From: Roseburia inulinivorans DSM 16841
Lineage (GTDB): Bacteria; Bacillota; Clostridia; Lachnospirales; Lachnospiraceae
Direction of reading: 5' to 3'
Length of the DNA: 64,000 bases
Assembly (NCBI RefSeq): GCF_000174195.1
Contig: NZ_ACFY01000170.1
Span: 94,084 to 158,083, forward strand
The notes under the pieces were generated by a model, which saw only the letters and a list, made by a program, of their open reading frames with translations, searched no databases and had not been told where the DNA came from. The position numbers and the translations under genes are program-made. Positions 9,678-23,161 of the stretch are shown piece by piece; within the stretch, counting starts at the first letter, position 1, and the number at the start of each line of letters is the position of its first letter.

Positions 9678-10715
9678 TTAAAAAGTTGAGAAGTGATACA
9701 GCGTCTTGGAACGGAAATCCTCGCCGGGATGAAGCACGATGCTTGGGAAATTTCCGTGATTGATCGCATCAGGGAAATGCTGTGTTTCCAGGCAGACACT
9801 GGAGTGCTCTGCGTATGGAACGCCCTCTTTTCCCGGAAGCTTCATTGGCTGGTTTGCGACATAAAGCTGCAGACCCGGCTGGTCCGTAAAGCAGGTCATG
9901 CGGATTCCCGTCTCTTTGGACTGGAGAACGGCAGCCTCCCTGAGACCGGTTCCATTGATGACAAAGTTGTGATCGTAAGTGCCGAATTTTTTAAACTGCT
10001 CATAATCGGAGTTGTACATTTTTCCGATTGTGTGCATGGTGCGGAAGTCAAATGGAGTGCCATCTACCGGGATAAACTTTCCGGTTGGAGCCTGGGAGTC
10101 ATCGAGTTCCGTGATCTCATCTGCATCAATAAACAATTCATGCGACATAATATCTCCATGACCTTCACCGTTTAAGTTAAAATAACCGTGATTTGTCACA
10201 TTGAACAGTGTATCCGCATCTGTGGATGCTTCGTAAAGAATCGAAAGCTCATTGTCCTCGGACCATCCATAAGTGACTGTCAGTGTCAGATTACCGGGAT
10301 ATCCCTCTTCCCCATCTGCTGAATTCATGGTTAAAATTAATTTGTCATCTTTGATCTTCGATTCCCAGATCTTAGAAGCGTAACCGACGATACCGCCGTG
10401 CAGATGATTTGTTCCGTTGTTGATGGCAAGCTGGTATTCTTTTCCATTCAGAGAAAAGTGGCCATCTTTGATGCGGTTGGCAACCCGGCCTACTACAGCA
10501 CCGAGACTTGCATCATCGTCTGCATAGTGATCGGCTGTTGAGAATCCAAGACATACATCTACCGGATCACCATTGCGGTCCGGCACGACAATTTTTGTCA
10601 GACGGCAGCCAAAGTCAATGATCTCAACATAAGCGCCGCTTGTATTTTCCAAATGAAATAAATTAATAGTGGAACCGTTTTTGGTAGTTCCAAATTCAGA
10701 TTTTGTAATTTTCAT
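9678..10715 (-). CDS. galM: Aldose 1-epimerase (mutarotase)
   Basis: A 345-residue enzyme that interconverts alpha and beta anomers of galactose and other aldoses. Typical motifs are GAVVGRVANRI, the His pair in NGTNHLHGG, NVTNHGYFNL with the general-acid His, and the late ETQHFPDA segment. The start is ATG at 10715, preceded by AGGAGGGAGA (complement of 10721-10730); the 32 upstream in-frame codons run through the leader and are not used. It stands alone, without other gal genes. Confidence 0.93.
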   Translation of the reverse strand: MKITKSEFGTTKNGSTINLFHLENTSGAYVEIIDFGCRLTKIVVPDRNGDPVDVCLGFSTADHYADDDASLGAVVGRVANRIKDGHFSLNGKEYQLAINNGTNHLHGGIVGYASKIWESKIKDDKLILTMNSADGEEGYPGNLTLTVTYGWSEDNELSILYEASTDADTLFNVTNHGYFNLNGEGHGDIMSHELFIDADEITELDDSQAPTGKFIPVDGTPFDFRTMHTIGKMYNSDYEQFKKFGTYDHNFVINGTGLREAAVLQSKETGIRMTCFTDQPGLQLYVANQPMKLPGKEGVPYAEHSSVCLETQHFPDAINHGNFPSIVLHPGEDFRSKTLYHFSTF

Positions 10716-10780
10716 AACGATCTCCCTCCTGTAAGAAAGATTGCTGATATTCCTGCCAATACATAAAATATCGGAAAAGA

Positions 10781-10807
10781 AGCAGTTATTATTTAAAAAT
10801 AACTGCT
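10781..10807. promoter_or_regulatory. Inverted repeat in the galM leader/promoter region
   Basis: AGCAGTTATT (10781-10790) and AATAACTGCT (10798-10807) with a 7-base spacer, about 65 bases before the galM start. It is a possible operator or 5' hairpin. Confidence 0.45.
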
Positions 10808-10870
10808 GCATGAATATTCTTTACCTAATAAAAATTATTATGCCACATTTAGAAAAACATAGCAAGTATG

Positions 10871-10899
10871 TTGCCTAATTTTTGGAATTGTGAGATAAT
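10871..10899 (+). promoter_or_regulatory. Promoter of the sua5 operon
   Basis: TTGCCT at 10871-10876, a 17-base spacer and GATAAT at 10894-10899, 27 bases before ATG 10926. Confidence 0.6.
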
Positions 10900-10925
10900 A
10901 ATGCATGAATATTCGGAGGAATAAC

Positions 10926-11978
10926 ATGCAGACTAAAGTTGTAAAAATAGATCCATTTCAGATAGACGAAAATGAAATGAAAGAAGCGGCAGAACTCATC
11001 CGAAAAGGAGAACTGGTAGCATTTCCAACAGAGACCGTATATGGTCTGGGTGCAGATGCGCTGCATCCGGAAGCATCAAAAAAGATATATGCGGCAAAGG
11101 GACGGCCATCAGACAATCCCCTGATCGTGCATATCTGCAAATTTGAGGAACTTGTTTCCATTGCAAAAGAAGTTCCTGCTCAGGCAGAAAAGCTGGCAGA
11201 CGCATTCTGGCCAGGACCGCTCACGATGATCGTCTGGAAGAATGAAAAAGTACCATATGAGACGACCGGCGGTATGGAGACCGTAGCAATCCGTATGCCA
11301 AAACACCCGGTAGCATTAAAATTAATTGAGGAAAGCGGATGCCTGATTGCAGCACCAAGTGCAAATACATCCGGCAAGCCAAGCCCGACAGAGGCTTCCC
11401 ATGTGAAGCTTGATCTGGATGGCAAGATACCGATGATCTTAGACGGAGGACCGGTAGGAATCGGCATTGAGTCAACAATCATTGATCTGACCGAAGATAC
11501 TCCGATGATCTTACGCCCTGGTTATATCACGAAAGAAATGTTAGAAGAGGTTCTTGGTGAGGAAGTGAAGATCGATCCGGGAATTATAGCCTCGGATTCG
11601 CTCACAAAGCCGAAAGCACCTGGAATGAAATACAAACATTATGCACCGAAAGCAGATCTTGTGCTTGTAGATGGCGAGGCAGAGAACGTTGTGAAAAAGA
11701 TTAACGAACTCGTAGCCGAAAAGCAGAAAAATGGTCTGAAAGTCGGAGTGATCGCAACGGATGAGACAAAAGATCAGTATCAGGCAGATATTGTTGTGAG
11801 CATTGGAGCGCGGGCGGATGAAGACGCGATCGCGCAGCATCTCTATAAGATTTTAAGGGAATTTGATGACTGGAATGTAGATGCAATCTATTCAGAGAGT
11901 TTTGCAACACCAAGGATTGGACAGGCAATCATGAACCGTCTTTTGAAGGCGGCGGGACATCAAGTATTACATGTGTAG
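10926..11978 (+). CDS. ywlC: L-threonylcarbamoyladenylate synthase (Sua5/YwlC)
   Basis: A 350-residue enzyme that makes threonylcarbamoyl-AMP from Thr, bicarbonate and ATP, the first step of the universal tRNA modification t6A. The YrdC domain has ELVAFPTETVYGLGADA, AKGRPSDNPLIVHI and SANTSGKPSPT; a C-terminal Sua5 domain follows a linker containing KAPGMKYKHYAPKA. ATG 10926 has CGGAGGA just upstream; ATG 10905 is rejected because it precedes that site. It heads the conserved sua5-ywlE-upp-deaminase-atp neighbourhood. Confidence 0.95.
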   Translation: MQTKVVKIDPFQIDENEMKEAAELIRKGELVAFPTETVYGLGADALHPEASKKIYAAKGRPSDNPLIVHICKFEELVSIAKEVPAQAEKLADAFWPGPLTMIVWKNEKVPYETTGGMETVAIRMPKHPVALKLIEESGCLIAAPSANTSGKPSPTEASHVKLDLDGKIPMILDGGPVGIGIESTIIDLTEDTPMILRPGYITKEMLEEVLGEEVKIDPGIIASDSLTKPKAPGMKYKHYAPKADLVLVDGEAENVVKKINELVAEKQKNGLKVGVIATDETKDQYQADIVVSIGARADEDAIAQHLYKILREFDDWNVDAIYSESFATPRIGQAIMNRLLKAAGHQVLHV

Positions 11979-12018
11979 TTTTGATGACCGATGCAGAGAT
12001 CAGAAAGGCATGATTTAT

Positions 12019-12477
12019 ATGAAACAATATAACCGAATCCTGTTTGTGGCAGAGAGCGGCACATCCCGTGCGCCCATGGCAGCAGGGATTTTAAGTGAAT
12101 ACACATTAAAGCACCCGGTGACAATAGAGTGCAGAGGCTTAGTTGTACTTTTCCCGGAGCCGTTGAATCAGAAGGCAGAGGCAGTGATGATCAGCAATGG
12201 AATTAACTGGGAGAATTTCACATCCACGCAGCTTGAGGATGAAGATTTTACAGATGATACGCTCGTACTCACGATGGAGCACAGCCAGTTAGAGAAGATT
12301 TTTGAAAAATACCCAAGTGCCAGAGAAGAAAATGTATATGTACTGACAGAACTTGTCGGTGATGAATTAGAGATTTTAGATCCTTATGGCGGATCACTGC
12401 AGTCTTATGGGCTGTGTTATGAGACCATGAGGAAATCAATCATAAAATTAGTAAAACTTTTAAACGAAGGAGAATAA
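12019..12477 (+). CDS. LMW protein-tyrosine-phosphatase-like protein lacking the catalytic Cys
   Basis: A 152-residue protein of the YwlE/low-molecular-weight phosphatase fold. The P-loop, normally CxxxxxR followed by S/A-P, reads [15 protein letters not shown]: the Cys position is Ala (codon GCA) while the Arg is kept. The general-acid region is retained as ILDPYG. It is therefore predicted to be a non-hydrolytic phosphate-binding pseudophosphatase. ATG 12019 has AGAAAGG about ten bases upstream. It sits where ywlE normally lies, between sua5 and upp. Confidence 0.75.
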   Translation: MKQYNRILFVAESGTSRAPMAAGILSEYTLKHPVTIECRGLVVLFPEPLNQKAEAVMISNGINWENFTSTQLEDEDFTDDTLVLTMEHSQLEKIFEKYPSAREENVYVLTELVGDELEILDPYGGSLQSYGLCYETMRKSIIKLVKLLNEGE

Positions 12478-12482
12478 AAAAC

Positions 12483-13111
<629 letters not shown>

Positions 13112-13147
13112 TCCAGAGAAATACCCGTTTTTCTGAGAGGAATAGAT

Positions 13148-13633
13148 ATGAGTGAGAAACGCAGAGATTACATCAGCTGGGATGAATATTTTATGGGTGT
13201 GGCAATGCTTACCGGCATGCGCTCCAAGGACCCGAACACACAGGTAGGGGCGTGTATTGTAAGTGCAGACCATAAGATTTTATCGATGGGATACAACGGA
13301 CTGCCAACAGGCTGTTCGGATGATGAATTCCCATGGGGACGGGAAGGTGCTCCGCTGGAGAACAAATACCTGTTTACCACACACAGTGAGCTGAATGCAA
13401 TTTTAAATTATCGAGGTGGAAGTCTGGAAGGCTCGACGATTTATGTTTCATTATTCCCATGCAATGAATGTGCAAAAGCAATTATTCAGGCGGGAATTAA
13501 GAGAATTGTGTACGACAGCGACAAGTATGACGGAACGCCGTCTGTTGTGGCATCCAAGCGTATGTTAAAGGCTGCAGGAGTCGTGATGCAAAAGTATGAA
13601 CATACCAACCGGGAGATTACGATCAGACTTTAA
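13148..13633 (+). CDS. dCMP/cytidine deaminase family enzyme
   Basis: A 161-residue zinc deaminase, probably dCMP deaminase (ComEB type) making dUMP for thymidylate synthesis. The zinc motif is THSELNAIL (His and proton-shuttling Glu) with PCNECAKAI (two Cys). DPNTQVGACIV and GYNGLPTGCSD are typical of dCMP deaminases. It follows upp and precedes the atp operon, as in many Clostridia. Confidence 0.92.
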   Translation: MSEKRRDYISWDEYFMGVAMLTGMRSKDPNTQVGACIVSADHKILSMGYNGLPTGCSDDEFPWGREGAPLENKYLFTTHSELNAILNYRGGSLEGSTIYVSLFPCNECAKAIIQAGIKRIVYDSDKYDGTPSVVASKRMLKAAGVVMQKYEHTNREITIRL

Positions 13634-13674
13634 CCGCAGACCATAGAAGAACAGCAGAGAGGAGAACATCACTT

Positions 13675-13908
13675 ATGAAGAATCAGAAAAAAGTGTTTCA
13701 GTCACTGACACTGATTTTACAGTTTGGGCTGAATATGATCGTTCCCATTGTACTTTGCATGATGTTCGGCATATGGCTCGGCAGGAAATATGATATTTTG
13801 TGGATTACGATCCCGTTTTTTGCCATAGGGGCATTGGCGGGTTTCACCAATATTTACAAGATGGCAAAAAAGATTTATGGATTAGGCAGAAAAGACAGGA
13901 AGAAGTAA
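13675..13908 (+). CDS. AtpZ/AtpI-like small membrane protein
   Basis: A 77-residue protein with two membrane helices (about residues 12-34 and 40-60) and a Lys/Arg-rich tail. It matches the small AtpZ-type protein found at the head of ATP synthase operons, thought to help c-ring assembly or carry Mg2+. RBS GAGAGGAG is upstream; the next gene starts one base after its stop. Confidence 0.75.
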   Translation: MKNQKKVFQSLTLILQFGLNMIVPIVLCMMFGIWLGRKYDILWITIPFFAIGALAGFTNIYKMAKKIYGLGRKDRKK

Positions 13909-13909
13909 G

Positions 13910-14335
13910 ATGTTAAAGAGACTAAACGATGCATTACCAGAACTTGTTCTAGGTATTATAGTATATGGGATTGTCGTGGAACTGGCAGGCGTATGGTTTG
14001 TGACGGACAAGCTGCGGTACACAACGGGACTGGTGATCGGAATTGCATTGGCTGTGGGAATAGCGGTCAACATGGCAATCGTACTTCGGGATGCCGTTGA
14101 AATTTATGGCGGAGAGCATGCACAGGCAAAGATCATTGCTAAGTCGATTTTGCGGTATGTGATCGTTGTGATCGTCTTTTTTGTCATGATGAAGTTTAAT
14201 CTTGGTAATTTGTTTACAGCTTTTATCGGTGTCCTGGGATTGAAGATATCTGCTTATCTTCAGCCCTTTACACATAAATTTGTTTTAAAACTGCAGGGAA
14301 GAGTGGAGACACCTTCCGAAAGCAGCGACAATTAA
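13910..14335 (+). CDS. atpI: ATP synthase subunit I (AtpI-like)
   Basis: A 141-residue protein with four predicted membrane helices, fitting the AtpI/UncI chaperone of c-ring assembly. Sequence conservation in this family is low, so the call rests on size, topology and its place between the AtpZ-like gene and atpB. Confidence 0.75.
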   Translation: MLKRLNDALPELVLGIIVYGIVVELAGVWFVTDKLRYTTGLVIGIALAVGIAVNMAIVLRDAVEIYGGEHAQAKIIAKSILRYVIVVIVFFVMMKFNLGNLFTAFIGVLGLKISAYLQPFTHKFVLKLQGRVETPSESSDN

Positions 14336-14360
14336 AAACGAGAAAGGAGGAGGTGAGAAC

Positions 14361-15369
<1,009 letters not shown>

Positions 15370-15413
15370 GAAGTTTTGGGAAAAGCTAAAATAAACGGAA
15401 AGGAGGCCAGACC

Positions 15414-15925
15414 TTGGAGGAAATGACAAGACTTTTTAATCTGGATTTCCAGCTTCTGCATGATACCGTACTTCTTGCAATCGCTATTTTCTTCCTGTTT
15501 TTAGCCCTGTCATATCTGTTATTTAATCCGGTCCGTAAGATGCTTAAGGACAGACAGGAGAAGATCGCAACAGATATCGACACCGCACTTGCAGATAAGA
15601 AGGATGCCGCTGCTTTAAAAGCAGAGTACGAAGCGAAGCTGAAAAATATAGATAAAGAGGCAGAACAGATTTTAAGCGAAGCCCGCCAGAAAGCTTTGAA
15701 AAACGAAGCCAAAATTGTGGACGAAGCCAAGGAAGAGGCTGCTCGGATCATCCAGAGAGCGAACGAGGAAGCAGAGCTTTCCAAGAAACGTGCAATGGAT
15801 GAGGTAAAACAGGAAATGATCACAGTTGCATCTATGATGGCTGCAAAAGTTGTAGCTGCCAATATTGATGCTACAGTTCAGGATACGCTGGTAGAAGAGA
15901 CATTGAAAGAAATGGGTGAATCAAC

Positions 15926-15938
<13 letters not shown>
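15414..15938 (+). CDS. atpF: ATP synthase F0 subunit b
   Basis: A 174-residue peripheral stalk subunit: one membrane helix (about residues 14-38) and a long charged coiled coil. TTG 15414 is chosen because AAAGGAGG lies seven bases upstream; the ATG at 15423 is too close to any ribosome site. It overlaps atpH by 13 bases. Confidence 0.93.
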
Positions 15939-17997
<2,059 letters not shown>

Positions 17998-18016
17998 GCG
18001 GAGGGAGGTTTTTCTT

Positions 18017-18877
18017 ATGGCCTCAATGAAGGACATTAAAAGAAGAAAAAGCAGCATACAGAGTACGCAGCAGATCACCAAAGCCATGAAACTTGTTTCG
18101 ACTGTAAAGTTACAGAAAGCAAAGGGAAGAGCGGAACAGACGAATCCATATTTTAATTATATGTATCAGACTGTCAGCTCCATGCTTGCAAAGTCCGGAA
18201 ACATTAATCATCCATATTTAAAATCCGGGGAATCCACGAAAAAGGCAGTGGTTGTGATCACGTCTAACCGTGGACTTGCCGGAGGCTACAACTCCAATAT
18301 TGTAAAGCTGATTACAGGAAGTGATTTGAACAAAGAGGATCTTTTGATCTATGCAATTGGTAATAAAGGACGTGAAGCATTAGAGCGCCGTGGTTACCAT
18401 ATTGAACTGGAGGATTCCGCGATGATCGAATCTCCTTCCTATGAGGATGCAGCAGCTCTTTGTAAAAAGATCCTGCAGTCATTCTCAGACGGTGAGATTG
18501 GCGAGATTTATCTTGCTTACACGCATTTTAAAAATACCGTCAGCCATGAGCCGAAGCTTATCAAACTGCTTCCGGTTGAGATTGAGGCAGGGGACGTAGC
18601 GGAGGATACAGATTCGAATATTCTTATGAATTATGAGCCAACCACAGAAGAAGCACTGGATATGATCATTCCAAAATATGTCACCAGTCTTTTCTATGGA
18701 GCATTGGTAGAAGCTGTAGCCAGTGAAAATGGAGCGAGAATGCAGGCGATGGATTCTGCAACAAGTAATGCAGAAGAAATGATCAGCGATTTGACTCTGA
18801 AGTATAACAGAGCGCGTCAGGGCGCTATCACTCAGGAATTAACTGAGATCATAGCAGGCGCGTCAGCAATTTCCTAG
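18017..18877 (+). CDS. atpG: ATP synthase F1 subunit gamma
   Basis: A 286-residue central rotor shaft. The N-terminal helix has MKDIKRRKSSIQSTQQITKAMKLVST, written here only as far as the conserved ITKAMKLVST core that matters; the SNRGLAGGYNSNI turn and the C-terminal LTLKYNRARQGAITQEL helix are conserved. RBS GGAGGGAGG precedes ATG 18017. Confidence 0.96.
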   Translation: MASMKDIKRRKSSIQSTQQITKAMKLVSTVKLQKAKGRAEQTNPYFNYMYQTVSSMLAKSGNINHPYLKSGESTKKAVVVITSNRGLAGGYNSNIVKLITGSDLNKEDLLIYAIGNKGREALERRGYHIELEDSAMIESPSYEDAAALCKKILQSFSDGEIGEIYLAYTHFKNTVSHEPKLIKLLPVEIEAGDVAEDTDSNILMNYEPTTEEALDMIIPKYVTSLFYGALVEAVASENGARMQAMDSATSNAEEMISDLTLKYNRARQGAITQELTEIIAGASAIS

Positions 18878-18881
18878 ATAA

Positions 18882-18953
18882 GCAGATTGAGTATCAAGTG
18901 AAATATATCTGCATGTGCTTGCACAAATGCAGATATATAAGCACGCAATCTGC
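18882..18953 (+). promoter_or_regulatory. Nested intercistronic hairpin between atpG and atpD
   Basis: Outer arms GCAGATTG (18882-18889) and CAATCTGC (18946-18953) enclose a perfect 12-bp stem (18903-18914 with 18927-18938), capped by GTGC/GCAC. No T run follows, so it is not a simple terminator. It may be an RNA processing or stability element (inference). Confidence 0.6.
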
Positions 18954-18960
18954 GTATTAG

Positions 18961-20388
<1,428 letters not shown>

Positions 20389-20402
20389 GGTGGAGGATTA
20401 TT

Positions 20403-20813
20403 ATGGCAGAGGAAAATAAGATTTTTACCGTAGAGATCATCACTCCGGATCGAATCTTTTATAAAGGAGAGGGAGACATGATCGAATTTACAACTGCTGT
20501 TGGTGAGATTGGTGTATACAAGAAACACATTCCACTGACCACCGTTTTAGCACCGGGTGTTGTGAAGATTCACAAGACAGGTGAAGATGATGTGATCGCA
20601 GCAGTGCATTCCGGTTTTGCAGAGATTCTGCCAGATAAAGTAACCCTTCTTGCAGAGATTGCAGAATGGCCGGATGAGATCGATAAAGGTCGTGCTGAAG
20701 CAGCAATGAAGCGTGCCGAAGAACGTCTCGCAAATAAGACCGAGGCGATCGATGTGAAGCGTGCAGAGTTTGCACTTCGCAAGGCGCTGGTTCGTCTTGA
20801 TATTGCAAAATAA
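20403..20813 (+). CDS. atpC: ATP synthase F1 subunit epsilon
   Basis: A 136-residue subunit with an N-terminal beta sandwich (FTVEIITPDRIFYKGEGDMI, HIPLTTVLAPGVV) and two C-terminal helices that inhibit ATP hydrolysis. RBS GTGGAGG precedes ATG 20403. It is last in the operon. Confidence 0.95.
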   Translation: MAEENKIFTVEIITPDRIFYKGEGDMIEFTTAVGEIGVYKKHIPLTTVLAPGVVKIHKTGEDDVIAAVHSGFAEILPDKVTLLAEIAEWPDEIDKGRAEAAMKRAEERLANKTEAIDVKRAEFALRKALVRLDIAK

Positions 20814-20825
20814 AAGAAATGCTGG

Positions 20826-20867
20826 AAATTCCCCGGAGAGTGTTATATACTTTCTGGGGAATTTTTA
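20826..20867 (+). terminator. Terminator of the atp operon
   Basis: AAATTCCCC (20826-20834) pairs with GGGGAATTT (20856-20864); the stem continues inward for about seven more pairs including wobbles, and a T run follows. Confidence 0.9.
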
Positions 20868-20925
20868 ATACAAGACAAAAGAATGTTTTAGTATAAAAAC
20901 ATAAGGAAAGGGCAGGGCGATCATT

Positions 20926-21498
20926 ATGAAAATAACAATTGCAAGACAGTGTGGAAGTGGCGGACATGAAGTGGCAGAGGCTTTGGCAGAGAAGCTAAAG
21001 CTGGAGATATTTGACAAGAAAAGATTTGTGGAAGAAGCAAAAAAGAGAAACGTCTATGATGAAAATGCCAACTTTTTAAATGAAAAACCAATCGACAGTT
21101 TTCTTTACAGTATTGCGATGAGCTATGGAGCGACAAATCCGAGAGACCGCTATATTGATTTTGTAAAAGAGCTGACAGAACAGGAAAATTGCATCATTAT
21201 CGGAAGATGTGCGAATTATATTTACAGAGATGACAAGGACTGCGTTTCCGTTTATCTGCATGCAGACAGAGCGGTCAGATGTGAGAGAATACAGAAACGG
21301 GATCAGATATCGGAGAGAGAAGCCCTGAAAACGATTCAGGAAGTTGATGAGAAACGTGCTGCATTTCAGGAACAGTGCACGTCTACCAAATGGGGCGACG
21401 GAAACGAGTACGATCTCTGTATCAATACCGGTATAATTGGGATCGAGTATGCGGTGGAGATGATTCTGGAGTATATTCGGTTTGAAAATATATTATAA
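20926..21498 (+). CDS. Cytidylate kinase-like family protein
   Basis: A 190-residue P-loop protein. It opens MKITIARQCGSGGHEVAEAL, whose GSGGHEV matches the nucleotide loop of the cytidylate-kinase-like family common in Clostridia. CIIIGRCANYIYRD and later Arg-rich helices fit a small kinase fold. The substrate is unknown and it is probably not the essential CMP kinase. RBS AAGGAAAGGG lies upstream; a terminator follows. Confidence 0.75.
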   Translation: MKITIARQCGSGGHEVAEALAEKLKLEIFDKKRFVEEAKKRNVYDENANFLNEKPIDSFLYSIAMSYGATNPRDRYIDFVKELTEQENCIIIGRCANYIYRDDKDCVSVYLHADRAVRCERIQKRDQISEREALKTIQEVDEKRAAFQEQCTSTKWGDGNEYDLCINTGIIGIEYAVEMILEYIRFENIL

Positions 21499-21552
21499 TG
21501 AATATTAGAAATTAATTGTAAAAGCACGTTTTATCAATAAAAGGGAATCAAT

Positions 21553-21603
21553 AGAAGCAGTTACATGTAGAAATGAAGCACATGAAACTGCTTTTCTATT
21601 TTA
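21553..21603 (+). terminator. Terminator after the kinase-like gene
   Basis: AAGCAGTT (21555-21562) pairs with AACTGCTT (21586-21593), extended inward by CATG/CATG, with a T-rich tail. Confidence 0.7.
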
Positions 21604-21634
21604 TTAGATAAACATTGCAAATAGTAGATATCAT

Positions 21635-21745
21635 AAAGTTAGAAAAATGAAAAAAATGAGTAGAATAAGGTTGGAAAAAATGAAAAAACAGGTATAATAA
21701 GGTTAGAAAAATTGAATATTATGTATAAAAGTGGGTTGGAAAAAT
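21635..21745 (+). repeat. Four GGTTRGAAAAA-type repeats at 32-33 bp spacing
   Basis: The core GTT(A/G)GAAAAA occurs with its GTT at 21638, 21670, 21702 and 21735, giving spacings of 32, 32 and 33 bases. Flanks are A-rich with TATAAT-like stretches. The block fills the space directly before the AAA ATPase gene, so regulation of that gene is likely but not shown. Confidence 0.65.
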
Positions 21746-21774
21746 TATAAGTTATGAAATGGCAGGAGGAAATC

Positions 21775-23127
21775 ATGATTGAAAGGAAAGCTAAGGTGAC
21801 TGTAAATGAATGGATTACACATGGAAATGATGCCTTTTTGCTGACAGGAGCAAGACAGATCGGAAAAACGTATCTAATAAGGCAATGTCTGAAAGAAAGC
21901 GGATATCCATATATAGAATTTAATTTTATAGAGCAGCCTGAACTTGTCAATTTGTTTGCCGGGGCAAAAGATGCAAAAGAGTTATTGATGCGTTTGAGTG
22001 TAGTGGCGAAGGAGCCATTGGAGCAGGGAAAGACAATTATTTTTTTAGATGAAATTCAGGAATTTAAAGATATCGTTACAAGAATAAAATTTCTGGTAGA
22101 GGATGGAACATTTCGATATATTATGAGTGGTTCATTGCTGGGAGTAGAATTAAATGATTTAAGATCAGCTCCGGTTGGATACCTTGAAATCTATGATATG
22201 TATCCGTTGGATTTTAAAGAGTTTGTCAGGGCAGCAGGACTGAAAAATGATGTAATTCTCATGTTGGAAGATCATTTTAAAAAGAGAAACCCGGTGGATG
22301 ATTTTATTCATTCCAAAATGCTGGATCTGTTTTATTTATATCTGATTGTTGGCGGAATGCCAGAAGCGGTTGCTGTTTATCTGGAAACAAATGATCTGGC
22401 AAAAGTCGCCAAAGTGCATGAAAAAATTATACGATTATATAAAACAGATTTTTCAAAATATGAAAAAAATTATAAACTGAAATTGCAGGAAATATACGAT
22501 GCAATGCCAGGACAGTTAGATCAGAAAAATAAGCGTTTTCAATTAAATGCAATTGAAAAAGGCATGAGTTATGACCGGTTAAAGAATGATTTTCTTTGGT
22601 TAAAAGATGCAGGAGTGGCAATTCCTGTATACAATATCAGTGAACCCAAATTGCCTCTGATCATTAGTGAAAACCGAAATCTGTTTAAACTGTTTTTTTC
22701 AGATGTTGGACTGCTTACAAGCTGTTATTCCAATCAGGTTAAACTTGCTATTTTAAATAAGGAAAAAGCAATCAATAATGGAGCTCTCTTTGAAAATGTT
22801 GTTGCGCAGGAATTATTAGCAAAGAGGCATAAGGAATATTATTTTAACAGCAAACAGCAGGGAGAGCTTGATTTTGTAATTGAACTGGATGGAAAAGTGG
22901 TACCTTTGGAAATTAAATCCGGTAAGGACTATAAAAGGCACTCTGCATTAAACAATGTTCTGAAAAATGAAAATTACAAGATAGAAGAAGCTTATATTCT
23001 TTCGGAAGGGAATATTGAAATTGAGGGAAAAAGAGTTTATATGCCAATTTATATGATTATGTTTCTGGAGAATACAGAGCTTACGAATACGATCTATAAA
23101 ATTGATTTAGATGGATTAGGAGAGTAG
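21775..23127 (+). CDS. AAA ATPase with DUF4143 domain
   Basis: A 450-residue protein of the widespread AAA_14/DUF4143 family. The Walker A segment is LTGARQIGKTYL and Walker B TIIFLDEIQE; DUF4143 follows from about residue 190. The C terminus has GELDFVIELDGKVVPLEIKSG, a D-x(n)-ExK pattern like restriction-endonuclease folds (shown here in pieces: ELDFVIE and PLEIKSG). Function is unknown; the family is often patchy and may be mobile or defence related. ATG 21775 is chosen because AGGAGGA lies just before it; ATG 21754 precedes that site. Confidence 0.85.
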   Translation: MIERKAKVTVNEWITHGNDAFLLTGARQIGKTYLIRQCLKESGYPYIEFNFIEQPELVNLFAGAKDAKELLMRLSVVAKEPLEQGKTIIFLDEIQEFKDIVTRIKFLVEDGTFRYIMSGSLLGVELNDLRSAPVGYLEIYDMYPLDFKEFVRAAGLKNDVILMLEDHFKKRNPVDDFIHSKMLDLFYLYLIVGGMPEAVAVYLETNDLAKVAKVHEKIIRLYKTDFSKYEKNYKLKLQEIYDAMPGQLDQKNKRFQLNAIEKGMSYDRLKNDFLWLKDAGVAIPVYNISEPKLPLIISENRNLFKLFFSDVGLLTSCYSNQVKLAILNKEKAINNGALFENVVAQELLAKRHKEYYFNSKQQGELDFVIELDGKVVPLEIKSGKDYKRHSALNNVLKNENYKIEEAYILSEGNIEIEGKRVYMPIYMIMFLENTELTNTIYKIDLDGLGE

Positions 23128-23151
23128 CAGTGTTTCATTGCTACTCTTTTT
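23122..23151 (+). terminator. Terminator of the AAA ATPase gene
   Basis: GAGTAGCA (23122-23129) pairs with TGCTACTC (23139-23146), followed by TTTTT. It begins within the last codons. Confidence 0.85.
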
Positions 23152-23161
23152 GAGGTAAAAA

